From assembly GCA_964464895.1 (NCBI GenBank), contig CAYXGY010000001.1, positions 496,001 to 560,000 of the forward strand: 64,000 bases of DNA, read 5' to 3'. The position numbers and the translations under genes are program-made. This DNA is from Helicobacter_D sp964464895 (GTDB taxonomy: Bacteria > Campylobacterota > Campylobacteria > Campylobacterales > Helicobacteraceae). Shown one piece after another: positions 1-8,027 of this stretch (positions are counted from its first letter, which is position 1; every line of letters begins with the position of its first letter). Under the pieces are notes generated by a model that was not told the DNA's origin, searched no databases, and saw only the letters and a program-made list of their open reading frames with translations.

Positions 1-57
1 AAATATTAAAACTAATTCTAAAGATTTGGAAGCTGATTTGAAGTTAAAAGCAATGTA

Positions 58-144
58 TGGTGCCGAGGGTCGGAATCGAACCGACACGGGGTTGCCCCCA
101 CCAGATTTTGAGTCTGGCGCGTCTACCAATTTCACCACCCCGGC
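58..144 (-). tRNA. tRNA-Leu (anticodon CAA)
   Basis: On the minus strand this folds as a class II tRNA. The acceptor arm GCCGGGG (from 144) pairs with CCTCGGC (68-62) through one G-T pair. The anticodon stem CCAGA/TCTGG holds the loop CTCAAAA, giving anticodon CAA, which reads UUG leucine codons. The long variable arm GGTGGGGGCAACCCC is typical of tRNA-Leu, and the T arm GTCGGTTCGAATCCGAC is canonical. The discriminator A (61) is followed by an encoded CCA (60-58). A TATAAT at 166-161 on the same strand lies about 17 bases upstream of the mature end and is a likely -10 element. Confidence 0.96.
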
Positions 145-160
145 GCATTTGAAGCGCAGG

Positions 161-166
161 ATTATA
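161..166 (-). promoter_or_regulatory. -10 element of tRNA-Leu
   Basis: TATAAT on the minus strand, 17 bases before the mature 5' end of the tRNA. No convincing -35 hexamer is seen at normal spacing, as is usual for sigma70 promoters in this group. Assigned by position and motif only. Confidence 0.5.
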
Positions 167-322
167 TAAAACCCTAACAAAATTTTAGCTTAAAATAACG
201 TGTACCAATAGAATTTAAGTTAAGGACAAGATTTAAAGATAACGATTTTACTTTACTTGCGATAATGAGATAGAGAAATTAGTGCAAAGACTTTTGCTTA
301 AATTCCCCACGATAATGAGGAA

Positions 323-718
323 CTACAAATTTTTTGACTTTTCTTTGCCCAAAATCTCATCTAATACGCCTTGCACATCTCCACTATAAGCAATCTCATT
401 CGCATTTGCTTGCTCATCTTGTAGCACCTTTGGGATTCTATCTTGTTTTTGTATTTCGTTCCTCATTTCTTCTAGCTCTGTGCTATGATACGCATAAATC
501 ATCTGTGCCAACAATACGCCCTCTATACTCTCAATGGATTTCAATAATCTAATCTCTTCTTCTATGCTTTGAGATTCCAATGTAACGATAATCTTGCCAC
601 TCTCATCTTTATAATGGCACTCTGCCCCCTTAATTTTATTAATTTTCTCCCATAGAGATTCTATATTCTGTGGCGCGCACAAGACTACGAGACTTGATAC
701 ATTAAAATCTTCTTGCAT
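323..718 (-). CDS. napD: NapD, chaperone for periplasmic nitrate reductase maturation
   Basis: Small cytoplasmic protein of 131 aa, last gene of the nap operon. NapD proteins bind the twin-arginine signal of NapA and hold it back until the molybdenum cofactor is inserted. Residues 8-80 fit the NapD ferredoxin-like fold (start SSLVVLCAP, then INKIKGAECHYKDESGKIIVTLES and a later IEGVLLAQMIYAYH). Residues 85-131 are a charged tail that makes it longer than the roughly 90-residue enteric NapD. The ATG follows a good AAGGAGT and lies 2 bp after napL. Assignment rests on weak family similarity plus very strong operon context. Confidence 0.88.
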   Translation of the reverse strand: MQEDFNVSSLVVLCAPQNIESLWEKINKIKGAECHYKDESGKIIVTLESQSIEEEIRLLKSIESIEGVLLAQMIYAYHSTELEEMRNEIQKQDRIPKVLQDEQANANEIAYSGDVQGVLDEILGKEKSKNL

Positions 719-720
719 TT

Positions 721-1728
721 TTACTCCTTAAGATTCCAAATCAAAATATTCTTTCCATCTTCACTACTAATGATTTGTGTCTGATGATAAAAAATAATAT
801 TATTCAATAAGCTTTTATGCCCTTTCAATCGGGCAATTTTCTTTTTACTGGCAATTTCAAAAATAATAATTTCACTTTGTTCATTTTGCATATAAGCCCC
901 TAATGTAGAATCCCCACTCATTCCCACACTATAAACCAAAAAATCTGCTTTGATTCCATAAGAAGTTACTTTGTTAGTTTGCAAATCTAATTGATATAAG
1001 CCCATATTTCTATCTTGTCCAGCAGTGATAAAAGTCATCATCTCTCCCACGCGCGCTAGTTTCACCTGATAGACATTATCTTTGTTCTCTCCCTCTAACT
1101 CCATTAGCACATTTCCGTCATTGATAGCACCAAAATATAAGATTCCGGATTCACACGCTACGACATAATTTCCATTATCTAAGGCAAAATCCGAAAAAGA
1201 AGCTTCAGAAAGTTGCTTACGATATAGAATCTGCTTCTTTTGTAAGTCATACAGCACAATTTCATTACTCGTAAGTCCTAGAAAAATCTTATCTTCATTG
1301 ACAAAGGCTGCCTTTTTAATATTTAAAGATTCTGTATTTGGCAATGTCTCTAGCTTCCCATATGAAAACAAAAAAAGATTCTTTGTACCATAATCTCCCT
1401 CACTATGGATTAAAATCTGCTCGCCAAGCCTATCAATGCTATATACTTTAGGTGCATAAGATTCCGCATAAAAGCTCGCAATATCTGGAAGTTTAATAAG
1501 TGATTTGGGGGATTTTTCGCCCCACTTCCACTCCAAAACTTCTCCGAAATCCGTTCCAATAAGCAAAGAATCTTTTACTAAATTCGTAACAACAATATTG
1601 TTTTCTAATGTAATAATTCTTTGCGGTAGTAGCACTTTTTCTATATTGCTAGATTCTACCTCTTGACTAAAGACAATCAGGGGCAACATTACTACAATCC
1701 ACATTCTTTTTATTATTCTGTTAAACAT
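721..1728 (-). CDS. napL: NapL, periplasmic WD40-like protein of the nap operon
   Basis: 335 aa with an N-terminal signal peptide (positive MFNRIIKRM, hydrophobic core, likely cut near FS-QE at residue 21). The rest is beta-rich and repetitive. The last 30 residues (GHKSLLNNIIF... to ILIWNLKE) make a recognisable WD40 blade, so a periplasmic beta-propeller is likely. NapL is found in epsilonproteobacterial nap operons between napF and napD. Its exact biochemical role is not settled, but it is linked to nitrate reductase activity. The ATG is preceded by AAAGGAAG and lies 9 bp after napF. Confidence 0.86.
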   Translation of the reverse strand: MFNRIIKRMWIVVMLPLIVFSQEVESSNIEKVLLPQRIITLENNIVVTNLVKDSLLIGTDFGEVLEWKWGEKSPKSLIKLPDIASFYAESYAPKVYSIDRLGEQILIHSEGDYGTKNLFLFSYGKLETLPNTESLNIKKAAFVNEDKIFLGLTSNEIVLYDLQKKQILYRKQLSEASFSDFALDNGNYVVACESGILYFGAINDGNVLMELEGENKDNVYQVKLARVGEMMTFITAGQDRNMGLYQLDLQTNKVTSYGIKADFLVYSVGMSGDSTLGAYMQNEQSEIIIFEIASKKKIARLKGHKSLLNNIIFYHQTQIISSEDGKNILIWNLKE

Positions 1729-1737
1729 AAACTTCCT

Positions 1738-2292
1738 TTAATCCTCACAAGATTCCAATACAATGGCTCTTGTAGGACACACATAAGTGCATTCCCCACA
1801 ACCAATGCAACGACTTTGAATCTCGGGATAAAACAAGCCGACAAAGGTAATCGCATTGTCTTTTCCTAGCACACTATGGCAAACATCTTTACAAGTGCAA
1901 CATAAAGTTTTTTGATACGCCAAACAAGCAATTTTATCAATTTGAACAACAAAATTCCAATGAGGATTCTGTGCATTAGCAAGCTGCTCATCTAACACAC
2001 TATTTGGGCAGGCTTTGGCGCATTCCCCGCAGAATTTACAACCCCCATCCTCAAACTGCACATACACTTTATTATCGCAAATCTTTAAGATTCCGCTTTT
2101 ATTCTCTTGTTTATAAATCTCATCACAGGCTTGCACACAAGGAGCTTGTAGATTTTGCGTTTGCGCTTTTGTGATACATTCCATACAAAATTTAGAAAAA
2201 AGAGAACGATTCAAATTATAGGGTGGCAAGGGCATAAAGCCCTTTGACTTTGGTTTCAACAAGGTTTGTAGAAACTCCCTGCGATTGCCCAT
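1738..2292 (-). CDS. napF: NapF, polyferredoxin-type iron-sulfur protein
   Basis: 184 aa cytoplasmic ferredoxin-like protein thought to help mature or feed electrons to NapA. Cysteine groups are C85/C88/C91/C95 and C162/C165/C168/C172 (both classical CxxCxxCxxxCP), C131/C132/C134/C138 with C123 nearby, and an unusual N-terminal set C36/C39/C52/C56. Three to four [4Fe-4S] clusters are therefore possible. There is an RR near the N-terminus but no hydrophobic segment, so no export signal. The start overlaps the napB stop as TAATG, which implies translational coupling. Confidence 0.9.
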   Translation of the reverse strand: MGNRREFLQTLLKPKSKGFMPLPPYNLNRSLFSKFCMECITKAQTQNLQAPCVQACDEIYKQENKSGILKICDNKVYVQFEDGGCKFCGECAKACPNSVLDEQLANAQNPHWNFVVQIDKIACLAYQKTLCCTCKDVCHSVLGKDNAITFVGLFYPEIQSRCIGCGECTYVCPTRAIVLESCED

Positions 2293-2816
2293 TAATTCAC
2301 ACCCTCATTGACAACATCAATCAAGTTAGATTTCACGCTACCATTTTCTTGACGAAAATCTGGCGAAAATTTATTTACAACCAAAGGTGCTACATTAACT
2401 TGTGTTGCATGACAAGCCACGCAATTAAAACGATTTTCGTCCATTTGTCCCTTTAAATCCACTTTGCGGCGAAAATTATAAAAATGTGATTTTGGCATAG
2501 GTGTTGCATTGACCGCTCCCGCAACTTCAGGCAAATGGCAAGAAGCACAAGCGTTGTTTTCTTTGGTAATGGGTAGCATATCATCTACGGAATGAGAAAT
2601 CATTGGTGGAGCATTTTCAAACGCTCTATCAATCAATTCGGATTCTCCCGCTGCCTTACCATCATAGTCAAACTTTGTCATTTGCACATTCTCGCTAAAC
2701 AATGTGCTTTGACGCAAACCTATTTCATTTTCGCTATAACCGCTACTTTGACATCCTAAAAAAATGAATCCAGCTACTGCTGTACTCACAACTACCATAA
2801 CTTTATTAAAACTCAT
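2292..2816 (-). CDS. napB: NapB, dihaem cytochrome c subunit of periplasmic nitrate reductase
   Basis: 174 aa periplasmic electron-transfer subunit that passes electrons to NapA. Two haem-attachment motifs are visible, CASCH (90-94) and CVACH (132-136). Candidate distal haem ligands are H75 (MISHSVDDM) and H111 (PMPKSHFYNFRRK), both in family-conserved settings. The N-terminal hydrophobic stretch ends in IFLGC (C22), which may be a lipoprotein site, although Phe at -3 is not ideal. A plain cleaved signal peptide is the alternative. The stop overlaps the napF start, and the start overlaps the napH stop by 4 bp. Confidence 0.95.
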   Translation of the reverse strand: MSFNKVMVVVSTAVAGFIFLGCQSSGYSENEIGLRQSTLFSENVQMTKFDYDGKAAGESELIDRAFENAPPMISHSVDDMLPITKENNACASCHLPEVAGAVNATPMPKSHFYNFRRKVDLKGQMDENRFNCVACHATQVNVAPLVVNKFSPDFRQENGSVKSNLIDVVNEGVN

Positions 2817-3619
2817 CTTTTCTCCTTCATAAAATCCAAAAGGCTAAATGCTAACGCATTATCCGCACAAACCTCAATACAACGCCCACAACGCGTGCAT
2901 TCACCGCTTTTTATCACACCACTTTCTTTACCAATGATTCCCAAAACCTGTTTTTGAGGACAGATTTTTTTACACTCTAAGCAGTGCGTGCAAGATTCTA
3001 AATCATATTTGACTTTTAGAATCGCAAAGCGACTAATGAGGGAATAAAACGCTCCTAAAGGGCAAATATACCCACAAAATGCGTGTTTTGCTACGAATAA
3101 ATCTAGCAAAAACACTACAATAACAGATAAAAATCCAAATCCAGCACCAAAAATAATTCCACGATGTAACATAGAAATCGGACTAATTGCTTCAAATGCT
3201 GCGATTCCAAAGACTAAACTTAACAGCAAACTTAAAGCCAGAAGCACATAACGCAAGGAATTTTTAAAATAAATCAAATTCCCGAGTGCATCTAAACCAA
3301 AAATACGGCGCAAAAAAGAAGCGAAATCTGTTACAAGATTCATCGGACAAACAAAAGAACAATACATTCTCCCCAAAAGCACCCCATACAAAGCTAAAAT
3401 TATCAGCGCACCAATAATAGCATTGGTAGCCAAAACTCCTCCAGCAAAAAAGAGCTGAAGTAACGCGTAAGGGTCGCTTAATGGAATCACACCAAAAAGA
3501 AGCGAAGAACTAAGATTGCCTTGTAAAATCTTAAAACTTGTATAATTACCCAAGACATACAAGACTAATAACCCAATCTGAACGATTCTGCGCATTAATA
3601 AATAGCGGTATTTCTTCAT
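2813..3619 (-). CDS. napH: NapH, membrane iron-sulfur quinol dehydrogenase subunit
   Basis: 268 aa with four or so membrane helices. It carries the two cytoplasmic CxxxCP motifs typical of NapH (C87-SFV-C91P and C182-GYI-C186P) and two C-terminal [4Fe-4S] ferredoxin motifs (C210/213/216/220 and C241/244/247/251). With NapG it forms the menaquinol dehydrogenase that feeds NapB and NapA in epsilonproteobacteria, which lack NapC in the operon, as here. The start overlaps the napG stop (TAATG). Confidence 0.95.
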   Translation of the reverse strand: MKKYRYLLMRRIVQIGLLVLYVLGNYTSFKILQGNLSSSLLFGVIPLSDPYALLQLFFAGGVLATNAIIGALIILALYGVLLGRMYCSFVCPMNLVTDFASFLRRIFGLDALGNLIYFKNSLRYVLLALSLLLSLVFGIAAFEAISPISMLHRGIIFGAGFGFLSVIVVFLLDLFVAKHAFCGYICPLGAFYSLISRFAILKVKYDLESCTHCLECKKICPQKQVLGIIGKESGVIKSGECTRCGRCIEVCADNALAFSLLDFMKEKR

Positions 3620-4392
3620 TACAAATCTCCGCTATTTAGATAATCTTGCACTTTAGAATCAGAATCTTTCTTTTGAGTTCTTTTCTTTACCTCTTGCAAA
3701 CGCATTTCATCTTCTGCTTCCCAACCCTTGATATAGTTTGTTCCAACCTTACCAAGAGCAATTTCTCGTGGCAATACAATAATAGCCGCTTTTTCTGTAA
3801 CACAAGCCTTTTCGCATTTCCCACAACCTGTACAAACTTCACTCTCTACCACAGGCAAAAGATAGGAATGTTTGCCTGTGCGCTCATTGCGTTTTAATTC
3901 CAGCTTGATTGCCTCGCCCAAAAGCGGACAAGCACGATAACACGCGTCGCACTGAATCCCCCAATAAGCGACACAATGCTCTTTATCCACAATGGCTACA
4001 CCCATTTTTGCAAGATTAATATCCAAACCTTTTTCGTTAGAAACTAGCCTAGAATCTAACGCATCTGTAGGGCATATAGGCACGCAAGGAATGTCTTCAC
4101 ACATCTCACACGGAATCTTGCGTGGCTCAAAGTAAGGTGTGCCCATTGGCTTCCCACTTCTAGCATCTGCAAGTTTGAGTGTGTCAAAGGGGCAAGCCTC
4201 CACACACAAACCACATTTGATGCAATGTTGTAAAAATTCCTTTTCACTCAAAGCCCCCGGTGGTCTTAAAATCATAGGATTCGCTCTACTCTCTTGTAAA
4301 AACGCACCCCAAACTAAGCCACCAAGCCCTGCAAGTGCAATTGCCTGTGTGCTACTTAGCAAGAATTTACGCCGATTCGTATTTGAATGCAT
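3619..4392 (-). CDS. napG: NapG, Tat-exported ferredoxin-type subunit of the quinol dehydrogenase
   Basis: 257 aa periplasmic iron-sulfur protein, partner of NapH. The N-terminus has a twin-arginine signal (NRRKFLLSS at 6-14, then a hydrophobic AIALAGLGGLVWG). Four cysteine groups follow: CIKCGLCVEACP, CEMCEDIPCVPICP, CVAYWGIQCDACYRACP and CTGCGKCEKAC, giving four predicted [4Fe-4S] clusters. A Tat substrate needs folding with its cofactors before export. Only 1 bp separates it from napA. Confidence 0.95.
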   Translation of the reverse strand: MHSNTNRRKFLLSSTQAIALAGLGGLVWGAFLQESRANPMILRPPGALSEKEFLQHCIKCGLCVEACPFDTLKLADARSGKPMGTPYFEPRKIPCEMCEDIPCVPICPTDALDSRLVSNEKGLDINLAKMGVAIVDKEHCVAYWGIQCDACYRACPLLGEAIKLELKRNERTGKHSYLLPVVESEVCTGCGKCEKACVTEKAAIIVLPREIALGKVGTNYIKGWEAEDEMRLQEVKKRTQKKDSDSKVQDYLNSGDL

Positions 4393-4393
4393 T

Positions 4394-7180
4394 TTATGCC
4401 TTATAGATTTTTACTGCACATTTTTTAAAGTCGGTTTGTCCAGAAATCGGACAAGTTGCGTCTAAGCAAACTTTATTGATATAAACTTTCTCATCAAACC
4501 AAGGAACATACACAAGTCCAAGCGGTGGTCTGTTGCGCCCACGCATATCCACTCTTGCTTTGACTTTACCGCGTCTTGATTCTACCCAAACCGTATCATT
4601 TTGTTGCACACCAAGCTTTTTGCCATCTTCAGGATTCATATACACAAGAGCTTCAGGCACAGCGCGATAGAGTTCAGGCACACGCATTGTCATCGTTCCA
4701 CTATGCCAGTGCTCTAACACGCGTCCTGTGCTCAACCAGAATGGATATTCGGCGTTTGGCATTTCGGGTGGATCCATATAAGGACGGAAAAAAATTTTTG
4801 CTTTATTTTTGAGAGAAAACTTCTCTTGTGTTTTAGGCATTGCCAAATCACCACGTGGCAACTCTTTGCCTAGACCACCATAAAACGCAAATTCACCATT
4901 ATTAGCTTTTCTTGCATAATAGTCATATTTTGCATTAAAACGCCATTGGGTTTCTTTACCATCTACAACAGGCCATCTTAGTCCTCGCACTCTATGATAA
5001 GTATCAAAGTCTGCTAAATCGTGTGCGTGTCCTACACCAAACTTACGATATTCCTCCCAAAGATATTTTTGCATAAAGAATCCATATCCTTTAAATACCT
5101 CGCCATCGCTTCCCACAACTTCGCGTTTGTCGCCAAAGACTTCAGAGTTGATTGTATCTTTTAATACTTTGTCTGTTGTTTTGAATTTCAATGCCTCGGC
5201 ATTAGCATAAAGCACATCATAGAGTGTAGAATCTTCGCTATATCCCATAGCTTTTGCTTTTTCTAACACATTTGGAAGTGTTAATTTATCATTAATTTTT
5301 TTATCACCCCAAACTTCTTTAAGTTTGAATCGTTTTGAAAATTCTATCATCTGCCAAGTATCACTCATTGCTTCACCTTGTGGAAGCACTTGTTGTTTCC
5401 AATGCTGTGTTCTACGCTCTGCATTACCATAAGCACCCCATTTTTCATAAATCATTGCCACGGGAAGAATCAAATCTGCAACTTTTGCACTAATTCCGGG
5501 ATATGCATCAGAAACAACGATGAAATTATCCATTTCTCTAGCAGCTTTAATCCAATGGTTTGCATTGGCAGTATTTTGCCATGGATTATTCACATGCACC
5601 CATATCCATTTAATCTTGCCATCTTCTAAATTACGCATAATTTGCATAAAGTTTGCTCCCGGCTGTGGATTGAGTGTGCCCTCTGGAAGTTTCCAAATTT
5701 TTTCTGTCATTGCTCTATGCTTAGGATTAGCTACTACCATATCCGCGGGTAATCGGTGCGAGAATGTTCCCACCTCTCTTGCCGTTCCACACGCACTAGG
5801 TTGTCCTGTAAGAGAGAATGCGCCACTGCCCGGTTTTGCTTGTTTGCCAAGTAACATATGCACCATATAACTTTGCTCATTCACCCAAGTTCCCCTTGTA
5901 TGTTGATTCATTCCCATTGTCCAGAAGCTAACGATTTTACGATTCTTTTCAATATAATATTGTGCAAGTTGTTTGAGTTTAGACTTAAAGGAATCTAGGC
6001 TCTCATTTGCATCACCTTTTGCAATTTTTGCAACGAAATCAAGCGTATAGGGTTCTAGGGCTTTTTTGAAATCCTCAAAAGAAATTTCCCAATGATTTCC
6101 CGCTGCTGCAACGTGTTTGTTCTCCATCACATCGCCTGCTTTCATACCAAGATATGCAAGGGTTACACCTTCAGATTCACTGATGACTTTGGATTTTTGT
6201 TTTGCTGCAATATCTAGCTCTGCTGCTACATATTTTGCGTGTTTGATATTTTCACGCATACCATATCCAATATCTACAAAACCAGTTGTAAAAATACAAT
6301 TTTTATTAACAAAATTCCAATCAATCGCCTTTGGATTATTATAAACAATCTCATGGGCAATGTAATTCCAAATCGCTAAATCTGTATGAGGAGCGAAAAT
6401 AATCTCAATATCTGCCAAATCCGAAGTTCTGTTAGAATAAGGGCTTAAATTAATTACTTTGACTTTATTAGGATTTGTGAGTTTTCTATCTGTAACTCTT
6501 GCCCAAAGAATCGGGTGCATTTCCGCCATATTCGCACCCCAAGTAACAATCGTATCTGTTAGTTCAATATCATCATAACAACCTGCAGGCTCATCAATTC
6601 CAAAAGTCTCCATAAAACCAACTACAGCACTTGCCATACAATGACGTGCATTAGGGTCAATGTTATTGCTTCTAAATCCACCTTTAATAAGCTTCACAGC
6701 CGCATAGCCCTCTTGCACAGTGTATTGTCCAGAACCAAAGACACCAATTCCTGTTGGTCCTAATTCATTGTATGCCTTTTTAAATTGTTCTTCCATTACA
6801 TCAAAAGCCTTTTGCCAGCTCACAGGCTGAAATCGCCCTTTCTTATCAAACTCTCCCTTGCCATTAACACGCAAGAGTGGTTGAGTGAGTCGGTCTGCAC
6901 CATACATAATTTTGGCGTTAAAATATCCTTTGATACAATTGAGCCCACGATTAACAGGAGCTGCTGGGTCTCCTTTGATTGCAACGATTTGCTCATCTTT
7001 AGTTGCTACCATAATTCCACAGCCCGTTCCACAAAATCTACAAACTGATTTATCCCATTTCCAGCCGCCCTCTGCCTCTTTTGCTGCTGCTAGAGCATTG
7101 CTTGGTAATGCGATTCCAACTGCGCTTGCAGCACTTGCTGCTGCCGCTGTTTTCAAAAATTCGCGTCTATTGTATGCCAC
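4394..7180 (-). CDS. napA: NapA, catalytic molybdoprotein of periplasmic nitrate reductase
   Basis: 928 aa enzyme reducing nitrate to nitrite in the periplasm. I place the start at GTG 7180, not at an upstream ATG (7210). An AAGGAGG lies 5 bases before the GTG, and the protein then begins MAYNRREFLKTAAAA, a normal twin-arginine signal. The [4Fe-4S] cluster is held by C47, C50, C54 and C82, followed by K84. The molybdenum ligand is C181 in NARHC. The length fits the epsilonproteobacterial type. It is a cysteine, not selenocysteine, enzyme. First gene of napAGHBFLD, and it depends on Tat (tatA at 53388). Confidence 0.97.
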   Translation of the reverse strand: MAYNRREFLKTAAAASAASAVGIALPSNALAAAKEAEGGWKWDKSVCRFCGTGCGIMVATKDEQIVAIKGDPAAPVNRGLNCIKGYFNAKIMYGADRLTQPLLRVNGKGEFDKKGRFQPVSWQKAFDVMEEQFKKAYNELGPTGIGVFGSGQYTVQEGYAAVKLIKGGFRSNNIDPNARHCMASAVVGFMETFGIDEPAGCYDDIELTDTIVTWGANMAEMHPILWARVTDRKLTNPNKVKVINLSPYSNRTSDLADIEIIFAPHTDLAIWNYIAHEIVYNNPKAIDWNFVNKNCIFTTGFVDIGYGMRENIKHAKYVAAELDIAAKQKSKVISESEGVTLAYLGMKAGDVMENKHVAAAGNHWEISFEDFKKALEPYTLDFVAKIAKGDANESLDSFKSKLKQLAQYYIEKNRKIVSFWTMGMNQHTRGTWVNEQSYMVHMLLGKQAKPGSGAFSLTGQPSACGTAREVGTFSHRLPADMVVANPKHRAMTEKIWKLPEGTLNPQPGANFMQIMRNLEDGKIKWIWVHVNNPWQNTANANHWIKAAREMDNFIVVSDAYPGISAKVADLILPVAMIYEKWGAYGNAERRTQHWKQQVLPQGEAMSDTWQMIEFSKRFKLKEVWGDKKINDKLTLPNVLEKAKAMGYSEDSTLYDVLYANAEALKFKTTDKVLKDTINSEVFGDKREVVGSDGEVFKGYGFFMQKYLWEEYRKFGVGHAHDLADFDTYHRVRGLRWPVVDGKETQWRFNAKYDYYARKANNGEFAFYGGLGKELPRGDLAMPKTQEKFSLKNKAKIFFRPYMDPPEMPNAEYPFWLSTGRVLEHWHSGTMTMRVPELYRAVPEALVYMNPEDGKKLGVQQNDTVWVESRRGKVKARVDMRGRNRPPLGLVYVPWFDEKVYINKVCLDATCPISGQTDFKKCAVKIYKA

Positions 7181-7225
7181 AAAAGCCTCCTTAAGCTTGA
7201 TTTTTAGCATTTTTAATGCAAAAAA

Positions 7226-7231
7226 ATTATA
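7226..7231 (-). promoter_or_regulatory. -10 element of the nap operon
   Basis: TATAAT on the minus strand, 45 bases upstream of the napA GTG. If its first T is at -12, transcription starts at about 7219. No -35 hexamer is evident, which fits an activator-dependent promoter with the FNR-like site just upstream. Confidence 0.6.
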
Positions 7232-7252
7232 GCTATTTTGAAAAATCTAAGA

Positions 7253-7268
7253 ATTGATTTAAGTCAAT
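7253..7268 (-). promoter_or_regulatory. FNR/CRP-family binding site upstream of nap
   Basis: ATTGATTTAAGTCAAT is an almost perfect dyad that matches TTGAT-N4-ATCAA with one mismatch. Its centre (between 7260 and 7261) is 41.5 bases upstream of the inferred start at 7219, the classical class II activator position. In this group CRP/FNR-family proteins of the Nss type respond to nitrosative or anaerobic conditions. Which regulator binds here is inference. The rest of 7181-7485 is AT-rich and holds no gene. Confidence 0.6.
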
Positions 7269-7455
7269 ATATACTTTTTTATATTTCGTATTTTAGGGCT
7301 TTATCGTCTCTTATTTTAACCCATTTCAATAAAATATTTCAAAATAAGCTAGAAAGATTTTTAGAAATCATTTATCTTTTGTTTATTAAAGATTTATTTT
7401 TTGTTTGTTTTTAGAAGTTACAATTCTATGTTAAATAATAAATTTTTATTATTTC

Positions 7456-7461
7456 TATAAT
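7456..7461 (+). promoter_or_regulatory. -10 element of the ankyrin gene
   Basis: TATAAT 25 bases before the ATG at 7486. A start near 7468 would leave a short leader carrying the ribosome site TAGGAG. Motif and spacing only. Confidence 0.45.
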
Positions 7462-7485
7462 TCATTTTACACACTAGGAGATTCT

Positions 7486-7989
7486 ATGCAAACAATATTG
7501 ATTCAAGAGGAACAAAAATTTCACACATTATGCCAAATGGCATTGCACTTTATAAAAAAAGATGAAGGCAAAAATCTCAAAATAATGCTCCAATCCGGAC
7601 TTAATGTGAATTTCAAAACATATGAGGGACAAACACTTTTAATATTGGCTGTGCATCACAATTCTTTGGCTTGCGCAAAAATGCTTTTACAAGAAGGAGC
7701 ATTGGTAGATATGTGCGATACTAAAGGAATAACACCTCTAATGCAAGCTTATTACACGGGCAATCTGAAAATGGTAAAACTTTTATTAGATTATGGTGCA
7801 AATCCCAATATTCATAATGATTTAGGCATTACTTTTTATATGCTTGCGATTCTATCTGGGAAATGGCAGATTGCAGAACTGCTATTAAAACATTCTGATA
7901 CTAGTTTATCTAAGAGAATCTCACTGATGACATCTTTAATGAAAGGAAATTTGAATTTTAAATTGCCTTACCATTGCGCAAGATTCTAA
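7486..7989 (+). CDS. Small ankyrin-repeat protein
   Basis: 167 aa with no signal peptide or membrane segment, so probably cytoplasmic. Ankyrin repeats are visible at about 47-79 (GQTLLILAVHHNSLACAKMLLQEGALVD), 80-112 (GITPLMQAYYTGNLKMVKLLLDYGANPN) and 113-138 (weaker, GITFYMLAILSGKWQIAELLL), with a degenerate one at 28-46. Ankyrin repeats bind proteins, and the partner is unknown. The C-terminal 30 residues show no repeat. It sits alone between the divergent nap operon and a convergent phosphoesterase gene, with its own promoter and good SD (TAGGAG). Small ankyrin proteins occur next to catalase in Campylobacter, but no catalase is nearby here. Confidence 0.8.
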   Translation: MQTILIQEEQKFHTLCQMALHFIKKDEGKNLKIMLQSGLNVNFKTYEGQTLLILAVHHNSLACAKMLLQEGALVDMCDTKGITPLMQAYYTGNLKMVKLLLDYGANPNIHNDLGITFYMLAILSGKWQIAELLLKHSDTSLSKRISLMTSLMKGNLNFKLPYHCARF

Positions 7990-7999
7990 AGACTTGCGC
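7976..7999. terminator. Hairpin at the end of the ankyrin gene
   Basis: GCGCAAG (7976-7982) pairs perfectly with CTTGCGC (7993-7999) around a 10-base loop, and the stop codon sits in the loop. There is no U-run after it. A second hairpin, CCAATC/GATTGG, follows at 8021-8038 and overlaps the stop of the opposing gene. Together they separate convergent genes. Terminator function is likely but not certain. Confidence 0.4.
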
Positions 8000-8027
8000 T
8001 CTATACAGACAAAAATCGCACCAATCT

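Noticed and set aside
240..322. CGATAATGAG repeated at about 260 and 311 as a possible regulator site
   Set aside because: Two 10-base copies 50 bp apart downstream of napD, with no gene starting from them and no dyad. Chance cannot be excluded.
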